From assembly GCA_002432565.1 (NCBI GenBank), contig DJFP01000106.1, positions 597-5,969 of the forward strand: a stretch of DNA of 5,373 nucleotides. The letters run 5' to 3'. Position 1 is the stretch's first letter. Every line of letters starts with the position of its first letter. A program made the position numbers and the translations under genes. Below the pieces are notes generated by a model. The model was not told the DNA's origin. It worked only from the letters and a program-made list of their open reading frames with translations, and ran no database searches. Below are positions 1 to 5,373 of the stretch, piece after piece. This DNA comes from Flavobacteriales bacterium UBA5869 (lineage in GTDB: Bacteria > Bacteroidota > Bacteroidia > Flavobacteriales_D > Crocinitomicaceae).

Positions 1-2166
1 CATTACATCCAGAAAGAAGTGGATAAGAACGGATTGAACCCGGATTTCAAAGCAAGTATCGTCGATAAAAAAACAATTAACCTTCCGTTTGACGCCGATA
101 AATTAAGTGCTTACCGGGGAGAATTGGCCCGTTACATGCGCGACAGGACTTATTACGGGTTTGCAGAATCAAATGTGAGTTACAAGGCGGATACTTCCCG
201 TGCAACAAATTCAAAGGATAAGGAATTGAAAATGACCCTGACCGTAATAATCGGCGACCGGGTTGTACCCAATGAAGATAATCCCAACGTAATAAAATAC
301 ATTCCGCATGTTTCCACAAAAGTGGAAGGGGTTTCCTTCCATTTTTCAGATACCAGTTTTTTTAAAGGGAATTTCAGGGAAACAGTCGCAAGCAGAGGTT
401 TGGAGTTAAAAGAAAACGGTTTCTTAATCTCACTGGATTCTCTGGTATACAGAAAAGTGCGTAAAAAAGTCGAAGATCCGGTTGCCAAAGAGCTGGGACT
501 TCCGAGAAGCCAGCGAGTATACCTTAAAAGCAAAGTGAATTTCACCGTTACGGGAAAGGCAAAAGACAGTATCGATTTCGATCCGAACAGGGTTGCAACT
601 TTTTACTACAATACGAAACCCTTTGTCAGTCCTACATTGATCGAAGCCCAGAACTACCTGGAAAACGACAATTATTACAAAGAATATTACCTGGAACGTT
701 CCTTTACGCGTTTGGTGCAGTTGAACTTATTTTCAGTGATCAAGCCGGAAATTGTAGAAACCTATCCCGGAAGCGGTGTTGTGCGCGTTCGTTACTACCT
801 CGTACCGGCAACCAAACAGAGTTTTAGTTTTGAACCGCGTGCAAAGAACTCCAATGGTTTCCTTGGATTAAGTGCGTCTCTGAATTATACAAACAGGAAT
901 ATTTTCAGAACTGGAACGAACTTCATTTTTTCCGTTTCCGGTGGTTTTGAATCTAACCCCAGTGTTTTCAGTACGGATGATAAAGGGAACACGATCAAAA
1001 CGCAGGGAAGAAGCTTTAACACCTTTGAATTCGGGCCTTCTGCTAAATTGGATATCCCGGGCCTTTTTCCGTTCGGAGTAACTATTCTGGGGAAAAGACA
1101 GCGCCCGCGTACGGAACTTTCAGCTGCATACAATTACCAGCAGCGACCGGATTTCGCAAGAAGCGTTTTGCAGTTCAACTACCTCTATAAGTTCCTGGTA
1201 GGAGATGGTAAAACCCAATCCGTTTCATTCGGTCTTCCTTTCGCATCCGTGATTAAGTATGTTTCACTTGATCCGAAACCTGATTTTGAAACCAAGCTTA
1301 CGCTGCTCAATGACCTGTTCCTTAAAAATGCATACCGCGATCAGTTCATATGGGAAGATTTCAAAATAACCTTTGATTTTGACAACTTAAATAAAACGCG
1401 CAGAAAATTCCCGAAACTTCGCCTTACCTATTCCGGAAGTTTCTCCATTGCAGGAAACCTCTTGAATGCTATTACATCCATCAACCCGAAATACGATACC
1501 CTTGGACATAAGTTGTTTATCGGTGTTCCTTATTCCCAGTTTTCCGTAATCGATAATAAGATTGTTGCCTATTACAAAACAGGAAAACACAGTCTCATCG
1601 CCTTCAGGACTATGGGTGGAGTTGGTTTTCCAATGAAAAACTCGCCGACATCCCTTCCATACGATTATTCCTTCTTTGCGGGAGGATCGAACGACAACAG
1701 GGGGTGGGCAGCAAGAACATTGGGACCGGGTGCCTACCAGGGATTACTGGATCCGGACCTGATTGCGACACAAATCGGGGATATCCGTTTCAATGCTTCT
1801 TTGGAATACCGTTTTGGATCCGGTGGAATTTTGAATCATGCCCTGTTTATGGATGCCGGAAATATCTGGACAATGAATAAAGACGATAACCGGGTTGGCG
1901 GACAGATCTCAGCACGATTCATGAAAGAATTGGGTATTTCAGTGGGTTACGGACTTCGTTTCGACTTTAACTACTTCGTGCTTCGTTTCGATTTAGGAGT
2001 ACCGATCCACAATCCGGGATTCCCGGAAGGAGAACGCTGGATATTTACCCCGAAACCGGAATTCAATGCCAAAGCAGAAGCTGTTTATGGCCCGAACTAC
2101 AAAGAGTCAATTCCTCAATTCCTGTACCCGATGCGTATCAACTTCGGTATCGGTTTCCCATTCTAA
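1..2166 (+). CDS. BamA/TamA-family outer membrane protein, probably TamL (5' end outside window)
   Basis: This is an Omp85-superfamily outer-membrane barrel protein, probably the TamL type that pairs with TamB in envelope assembly in Bacteroidota. The frame is open from base 1, so the gene is cut at its start; the in-frame GTG at 19 is internal. About 721 codons are visible. The N-terminal part looks like POTRA domains, the last ending near codon 270 (NYLENDNYYKEYYLERSF through VVRVRYYLVP). The barrel follows, from about codon 276 (FSFEPRAKNSNGF). Seen in the barrel are the conserved loop-6 motif FFAGGSNDNRGW with Arg at codon 567, then GDIRFNASLEYRF, then FMDAGNIW. The protein ends in Phe, as outer-membrane barrels usually do. 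A lipoprotein signal would lie outside the window, so TamL rather than BamA is an inference. No tamB follows downstream; it may be upstream or elsewhere. Family membership is near certain, the subfamily less so. Confidence 0.9.
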   Translation, partial: HYIQKEVDKNGLNPDFKASIVDKKTINLPFDADKLSAYRGELARYMRDRTYYGFAESNVSYKADTSRATNSKDKELKMTLTVIIGDRVVPNEDNPNVIKYIPHVSTKVEGVSFHFSDTSFFKGNFRETVASRGLELKENGFLISLDSLVYRKVRKKVEDPVAKELGLPRSQRVYLKSKVNFTVTGKAKDSIDFDPNRVATFYYNTKPFVSPTLIEAQNYLENDNYYKEYYLERSFTRLVQLNLFSVIKPEIVETYPGSGVVRVRYYLVPATKQSFSFEPRAKNSNGFLGLSASLNYTNRNIFRTGTNFIFSVSGGFESNPSVFSTDDKGNTIKTQGRSFNTFEFGPSAKLDIPGLFPFGVTILGKRQRPRTELSAAYNYQQRPDFARSVLQFNYLYKFLVGDGKTQSVSFGLPFASVIKYVSLDPKPDFETKLTLLNDLFLKNAYRDQFIWEDFKITFDFDNLNKTRRKFPKLRLTYSGSFSIAGNLLNAITSINPKYDTLGHKLFIGVPYSQFSVIDNKIVAYYKTGKHSLIAFRTMGGVGFPMKNSPTSLPYDYSFFAGGSNDNRGWAARTLGPGAYQGLLDPDLIATQIGDIRFNASLEYRFGSGGILNHALFMDAGNIWTMNKDDNRVGGQISARFMKELGISVGYGLRFDFNYFVLRFDLGVPIHNPGFPEGERWIFTPKPEFNAKAEAVYGPNYKESIPQFLYPMRINFGIGFPF

Positions 2167-2330
2167 AAATATTGTTTCTCAGTAGTGTATATTTCAGCAT
2201 TGCAATTTTAACTCTAAAAAGCAGTATATCTTCTTCACTTTTGGTTAATAAAGAAAACCTGGAGAAAATAAAAGAGACTATACATGCCATTCGATGAAAT
2301 AGAAGCGATTAAAATCTGTGCTCATCCGCG

Positions 2331-2338
2331 TACCTTTG
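2331..2338 (+). promoter_or_regulatory. Candidate Bacteroidota -7 promoter element for the aldolase-accD operon
   Basis: The sequence TACCTTTG matches the Bacteroidota sigma-70 (RpoD) -7 consensus TAnnTTTG exactly. It would place a transcript start near 2344 and give a leader of about 85 nt before the aldolase ATG at 2431. No good TTTG/TTG -33 element sits at the expected distance (about 2306-2312 reads CGATTAA), so this is only half a promoter. A weaker alternative, TACTTTTA at 2403-2410, has one mismatch and would leave almost no leader. If the first site is real, the open frame running back to 2284 cannot all be translated from this transcript. Confidence 0.3.
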
Positions 2339-2430
2339 CAGGAAATAAAGACCATCAGACAATATTCTTCTACTCGATCAGATGTTATTCGGCGCTTTTC
2401 ATTACTTTTACACCCCAAATAATGACTAAA

Positions 2431-3504
2431 ATGGCTTATTCAATTAAACCCGGAGTTGCCTCTGGAGATGAGGTTCAGGAAATTTTTCGTTATGCGAAAG
2501 AAAAAGGTTTTGCGCTTCCGGCAGTAAATGTAACAAGTACTTCTACAGTCAATGCAGTATTGGAAACTGCTGCGAAGTTAAACTCCCCGGTGATCATTCA
2601 ATTCTCCAATGGCGGAGCACATTTCTTTGCAGGAAAATCCTTGTCTAATAAAGACGAAAAAGCTGCAATTTTAGGAGGAATCTCTGGTGCGAAACACGTT
2701 CATGCTTTAGCAGAAGCATATGGCGTAACCGTAATCCTTCATACCGACCACTGTGCCAAAAACCTGCTTCCATGGATGGATGGTTTGCTGGATGCCGGAG
2801 AACAGTTCTACAAAGAAACCGGGAAACCCCTATACTCTTCCCACATGCTCGATCTTTCCGAAGAACCGATCGAAGAGAACATTGAGATTTGTAAAAAATA
2901 TTTGGCTCGTATGAGCAAAATAGGAATGACGCTGGAAATCGAATTGGGAATTACAGGTGGAGAAGAAGACGGAGTAGATAACAGCGATGTGGATTCATCC
3001 AAGCTATACACTCAACCGGAAGAAGTTGCATATGCGTATGAAGAATTGATGAAGGTAAGTCCGCGTTTTACCATTGCGGCTGCATTCGGAAATGTTCATG
3101 GAGTTTACAAACCGGGGAATGTGAAATTGACACCGAAGATCTTATTGAATTCTCAGAAATACGTACAGGAAAAATTCAATACAGGACATAATCCGGTTGA
3201 TTTTGTGTTCCATGGAGGTTCAGGTTCAACAGTAGAAGAAATTCGTGAAGCAATTGGTTACGGAGTAATCAAAATGAACCTGGATACGGACCTTCAGTTT
3301 GCATTTACGGAAGGAGTTCGTGATTATGTGACTTCTAAGATCGAATACCTGAAAACACAGATCGGTAACCCGGAAGGTGAAGATGTTCCGAATAAGAAAT
3401 ACTACGATCCGAGAAAATGGCTGCGTGAAGGCGAATTGACGTTCGTACAGCGATTAGAAAAATCTTTCTCAGACCTGAATAATATCAATACATTGAATAA
3501 ATAA
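2431..3504 (+). CDS. fbaA: Class II fructose-bisphosphate aldolase
   Basis: This zinc-dependent cytosolic enzyme cleaves fructose 1,6-bisphosphate to dihydroxyacetone phosphate and glyceraldehyde 3-phosphate, and runs in reverse in gluconeogenesis. The sequence aligns along its whole length with E. coli FbaA. Visible active-site residues, numbered from 2431, are Asp106 and His107 in LHTDHCAK (catalytic Asp and zinc His), Glu171 in LEIELG, His223 in FGNVHGVYKPGN, His261 in FHGGSGST, and Asn283 in KMNLDTD. ATG 2431 begins MAYSIKPGVASG, which fits the MAHNIKPGVATG-like start I recall for flavobacterial orthologues, and gives 357 aa. ATG 2422 (MTKMAYSIKPG) is a close alternative that gives 360 aa, near E. 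coli's 359. The frame stays open back to an ATG at 2284, but those 46 extra residues match nothing in the family and overlap the candidate promoter. No clear Shine-Dalgarno site is seen. accD follows after 9 bp, suggesting one transcript. Confidence 0.97.
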   Translation: MAYSIKPGVASGDEVQEIFRYAKEKGFALPAVNVTSTSTVNAVLETAAKLNSPVIIQFSNGGAHFFAGKSLSNKDEKAAILGGISGAKHVHALAEAYGVTVILHTDHCAKNLLPWMDGLLDAGEQFYKETGKPLYSSHMLDLSEEPIEENIEICKKYLARMSKIGMTLEIELGITGGEEDGVDNSDVDSSKLYTQPEEVAYAYEELMKVSPRFTIAAAFGNVHGVYKPGNVKLTPKILLNSQKYVQEKFNTGHNPVDFVFHGGSGSTVEEIREAIGYGVIKMNLDTDLQFAFTEGVRDYVTSKIEYLKTQIGNPEGEDVPNKKYYDPRKWLREGELTFVQRLEKSFSDLNNINTLNK

Positions 3505-3513
3505 GAGAGTGAT

Positions 3514-4359
3514 ATGAGTTGGTTTAAACGTTCCAAAGAAGGTATTACTACCTCCACAAAAGATAAAAAAGAAACCCCCGAAGGATTGTGGAACAAATGT
3601 TCCCGTTGTAAAACATTGTTTACGCACGACGATCTGGAGAAAAATAATTATGTGTGCGACCGTTGTTCAAACCACGAGCGTATCGGTTCCGAGCAGTACT
3701 TCAAAATCATTTTTGATGAAGGAAAATACACCGAGATTAACGACAAAGTTACTTCCGGTGACCCTTTAGAGTTTGTAGATACCAAGAAATATACAGACCG
3801 TATAAAAGCCACACAGAAGGCAACAGGGTTGAAAGATGCGATCAGAACTGCATACGGAGATATGAACGGTTTCCCGTTTGTAGTGGCTGCAATGGATTTT
3901 AATTTCGTTGGAGGTTCGATGGGATCCGTAATGGGAGAAAAAATTGCCCGTGCAATCGATAAGGCTATCGAATTAAAAGCACCTTTTATGATTATCTCAA
4001 AATCAGGAGGAGCTCGTATGATGGAAGCAGGATTTTCCCTGATGCAGATGGCAAAGGTTTCCGGTAAACTCGGACAATTGGCTAGTCACAAACTTCCGTA
4101 TATTTCCTATTTGACAGATCCTACAACCGGAGGTGTTACCGCTTCTTTTGCAATGCTTGGAGATATTAATATTGCAGAACCGGAAGCATTGATAGGATTT
4201 GCCGGGCCACGCGTAGTGAAAGAAACTATTGGGCGTGACCTTCCGGACGGGTTCCAGACTTCTGAGTTCGTTTTGGAACATGGATTCCTGGATTATATTA
4301 TTGATCGAACAGAATTGAAAGAAAAATTAGGGCATTCCCTGAAACTTTTCAGATCATAA
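3514..4359 (+). CDS. accD: Acetyl-CoA carboxylase carboxyltransferase subunit beta
   Basis: AccD, with AccA, forms the carboxyltransferase that moves the carboxyl group from biotin on AccB to acetyl-CoA, making malonyl-CoA for fatty acid synthesis in the cytosol. The N-terminus starts MSWFKRSKEGI and carries the AccD C4 zinc ribbon: Cys29 and Cys32 (CSRC), Cys48 and Cys51 (CDRC). The crotonase-like carboxyltransferase fold follows, with SGGARMMEA (Gly165-Gly166) and TTGGVTASFAMLGD (Gly206-Gly207), the two glycine pairs expected to form oxyanion holes, then EALIGFAGPRVV. The length of 281 aa is a little shorter than E. coli's 304, with the difference mainly at the C-terminal tail; no domain is missing. 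A weak purine run, AGAGAG (3504-3509), lies just before the ATG. The gene ends TAATAATAA-like and runs into a strong terminator. No accA is in the window, and the frame ends within this single subunit, so it is not an AccD-AccA fusion. Confidence 0.97.
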   Translation: MSWFKRSKEGITTSTKDKKETPEGLWNKCSRCKTLFTHDDLEKNNYVCDRCSNHERIGSEQYFKIIFDEGKYTEINDKVTSGDPLEFVDTKKYTDRIKATQKATGLKDAIRTAYGDMNGFPFVVAAMDFNFVGGSMGSVMGEKIARAIDKAIELKAPFMIISKSGGARMMEAGFSLMQMAKVSGKLGQLASHKLPYISYLTDPTTGGVTASFAMLGDINIAEPEALIGFAGPRVVKETIGRDLPDGFQTSEFVLEHGFLDYIIDRTELKEKLGHSLKLFRS

Positions 4360-4372
4360 TAACGTAACAAAT

Positions 4373-4402
4373 TCCTCCCGGCTGACCGGGGGGATTTTTT
4401 TT
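4373..4402 (+). terminator. Rho-independent terminator of the fbaA-accD operon
   Basis: A 9-bp GC-rich stem (4373-4381 TCCTCCCGG pairing with 4386-4394 CCGGGGGGA, including one U-G wobble) closes a CTGA tetraloop. Eight consecutive T residues (4395-4402) follow. It lies 13 nt after the accD stop. It acts on the + strand and ends three bases before the next gene's ATG, so it also occupies the place where that gene's ribosome binding site would be. Read on the - strand it lacks a proper U-tract. Confidence 0.92.
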
Positions 4403-4405
4403 GCC

Positions 4406-4966
4406 ATGAAGATACTGACTGAAACGGACTTTTTAATTACAGCCTGGAGTGGCGGAACAACCACCCAGCTTTTTATTTCGCCGGAAGGATCAACCTTGTC
4501 CGAACGTAATTTCGACTGGCGAATCAGTTCCGCATTAGTGGAAACGGAAGCATCCGATTTCACGATCTTCGATGGGTATGAGCGTATTTTGATCCCTTTG
4601 AAAGGAAAACTGGAAATGGAGCACCAGACACCTAATGGGGTTATTCAGCAAAATGTCAGTGAATTCCAATTGGCGCGCTTCAGCGGTTCCTGGCCTACCA
4701 AAGCAAAAGGAAAACTAACCGATTTTAACCTGATCTTCAAACCGAATTACCATCCCAAAGTACACGTAATCCTTTTTTCAGAAGAAAAAACTATTGTTAT
4801 TGAAGACGGGGTACATATTCTATTCCTTCAGGAAGGAATCTGCAAAGCGGACGGTCGTGAAGTTCATGCCCCTGCAATAGTGGTAAATGAGCAGCACAGA
4901 GAATGGAATATCACCTGTTCAGCCGGTTCACGGATTATTTCCATAGAAATGGATTTAGTAGGTTGA
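4406..4966 (+). CDS. HutD/Ves-family cupin protein
   Basis: This is a small, probably cytosolic protein of the HutD/Ves family (bicupin fold), named after a gene of histidine-utilisation operons and after E. coli Ves, a stress-induced protein. Biochemical activity in the family is not firmly known to me. Visible hallmarks are AWSGGTTTQL (residues 13-22, equivalent to the family's PWKNGGGTTxEI), FDWRISSA (36-43), FDGYERILIPLKG (55-67) and DFNLIF (106-111). At 186 aa it matches the usual length of about 190. The ATG at 4406 is required to include the first conserved motif and no other Met occurs before residue 71, so this start is well supported although it lies 3 nt after the terminator T-run. 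No hut genes are nearby, so a histidine-degradation role is not supported by context. The SGGTT variant lacks the Asn of the usual NGGGTT motif. No signal peptide is seen. Confidence 0.87.
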   Translation: MKILTETDFLITAWSGGTTTQLFISPEGSTLSERNFDWRISSALVETEASDFTIFDGYERILIPLKGKLEMEHQTPNGVIQQNVSEFQLARFSGSWPTKAKGKLTDFNLIFKPNYHPKVHVILFSEEKTIVIEDGVHILFLQEGICKADGREVHAPAIVVNEQHREWNITCSAGSRIISIEMDLVG

Positions 4967-4976
4967 TTTCCTGCTT

Positions 4977-4990
4977 ATTTACCTGTAAAT
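4977..4990. repeat. 14-bp dyad ATTTAC-CT-GTAAAT after the HutD-like gene
   Basis: Two perfect 6-bp arms are separated by 2 bp, starting 10 bp after the TGA stop. The spacer is too short for a hairpin and there is no T-run, so it is not a terminator; a protein-binding site is possible. It partly overlaps an imperfect tandem repeat (TACCTGTAAA then TACCAGTTAAA). In AT-rich DNA this may be chance. Confidence 0.25.
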
Positions 4991-5030
4991 ACCAGTTAAA
5001 TCGCTTAATGAAGCCAATTTTCCCGTATAC

Positions 5031-5065
5031 ATTTCATTATTCGTTGAAATAGTATGAATATTCAT
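5031..5065. repeat. Pair of AT-rich dyads upstream of the right-edge exported-protein gene
   Basis: ATTTCA (5031-5036) and TGAAAT (5045-5050) form an inverted repeat with an 8-nt spacer. A perfect 12-bp palindrome, ATGAATATTCAT (5054-5065), follows at once. Both lie in the 195-bp gap between the HutD-like gene and the last gene. They could be operator sites or a weak hairpin, but no recognised regulator motif matches and AT-rich spacers often contain such sequences. No convincing promoter was found here. Confidence 0.25.
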
Positions 5066-5161
5066 TTGTTCAGAAAATATTTTCATCAGGTATTCACGTG
5101 TATGGATGAAAAGTATATATTCGTTCTACTGAAAACTAGTATAACTAAAGACAGATTTACC

Positions 5162-5373
5162 TTGAACAAATTAATTAGCATATTCACTTTTATCTTCTTG
5201 CTTACCAATATAGGATGGTCTGCAAAAGGGAATAAAGCAGATACGTTGAATAAACTGGATGCTAACGGGAAGAGAACCGGCTATTGGGTTGTTGATGAGG
5301 AAAATGATGCCACTACACTGGAAAGTAAATCAAAAAGAAAAGAAGGAAGATACGTCAAGGGACGAAAGTTCGG
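5162..5373 (+). CDS. Exported protein with MORN/YwqK-like repeat sequence (3' end outside window)
   Basis: The frame is open to the right edge, with about 70 codons visible. Read from the TTG at 5162 it begins with a textbook Sec signal peptide: MNKLISIFTFIFLLTN with a Lys near the start, a hydrophobic core, and a likely cleavage after GWSA (residue 21). There is no Cys at the cleavage site, so it does not look like a lipoprotein. The mature part reads LDANGKRTGYWVV, an acidic stretch, then KRKEGRYVKGRKF. This Gly-Lys-x-x-Gly-Tyr-Trp and Glu-Gly-x-Tyr pattern is typical of MORN_2/YwqK-type repeats in secreted Bacteroidota proteins. An in-frame ATG at 5102 would add 20 residues (MDEKYIFVLLKTS...) before the signal peptide. 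I prefer TTG because the signal then has normal geometry, but the ATG is a real alternative. The function is unknown. Confidence 0.65.
   Translation, partial: MNKLISIFTFIFLLTNIGWSAKGNKADTLNKLDANGKRTGYWVVDEENDATTLESKSKRKEGRYVKGRKF

Noticed and set aside
77..545. Open frames on the - strand inside the Omp85 gene
   Set aside because: They have no recognisable domains and lie wholly within a well-supported + strand gene.
1954..1991. 11-bp direct repeat CTTCGTTTCGA at 1954-1964 and 1981-1991
   Set aside because: It encodes the repeated LRFD pattern of two adjacent barrel strands in the Omp85 protein, so protein structure and codon choice explain it.
2188..2195. TATATTTC as a promoter -7 element just after the Omp85 gene
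   Set aside because: The last base differs from the consensus and the nearest upstream TTG (2172-2174) is only 13 nt away, too close for a -33 element.
2236..2262. Possible hairpin GGTT...AACC in the gap after the Omp85 gene
   Set aside because: The stem is only 4 bp with a long loop and no T-run, so it cannot be supported as a terminator.
4003..4281. 92-codon open frame on the - strand within accD
   Set aside because: It overlaps the catalytic core of accD and its translation is low-complexity and unlike any family I know.
1..5373. Mobile element, defence system, CRISPR array or RNA gene
   Set aside because: I saw no long inverted or direct repeats, transposase or integrase motifs, spaced repeats, or tRNA/rRNA-like sequence on either strand.

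Overview
The window is about 5.4 kb of chromosomal DNA that looks like a member of the Bacteroidota, most likely Flavobacteriales and possibly Crocinitomicaceae/Fluviicola-like. The evidence is protein similarity recalled from family knowledge: a TamL-type Omp85 protein, a flavobacterial-style class II aldolase and a short AccD. Clear Shine-Dalgarno sites are mostly absent, and one exact match to the Bacteroidota -7 promoter motif (TAnnTTTG) is present. The genus is an inference. All genes recognised are on the + strand.

Layout: (1) 1-2166 is the 3' part of a gene for an outer-membrane Omp85 protein of the BamA/TamA family, probably the TamL branch. Its start lies left of the window. (2) 2167-2430 is a gap of about 264 bp with a candidate promoter and the likely leader of the next gene. 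(3) 2431-3504 is class II fructose-bisphosphate aldolase, followed 9 bp later by (4) 3514-4359, accD, the beta carboxyltransferase subunit of acetyl-CoA carboxylase. The two look co-transcribed and end at a strong intrinsic terminator (4373-4402). (5) 4406-4966 is a HutD/Ves-family cupin protein whose ATG lies 3 nt after the terminator U-tract. (6) 4967-5161 is AT-rich with several short dyads and no gene I can support. (7) From about 5162 (or 5102) to the right edge is the start of an exported protein with a signal peptide and MORN/YwqK-like sequence. It is cut off by the window end.

How the genes relate: aldolase (glycolysis/gluconeogenesis) and AccD (the committed step to malonyl-CoA) form a central carbon-to-lipid pair. 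The upstream Omp85 protein belongs to envelope biogenesis. The HutD-like gene and the right-edge exported protein have no evident functional link to these. I found no RNA gene, mobile element, CRISPR array or integration site. This is mostly an ordinary core-genome region. The points most worth checking are the terminator-to-start arrangement before the HutD-like gene and the start sites of the aldolase and of the right-edge protein.
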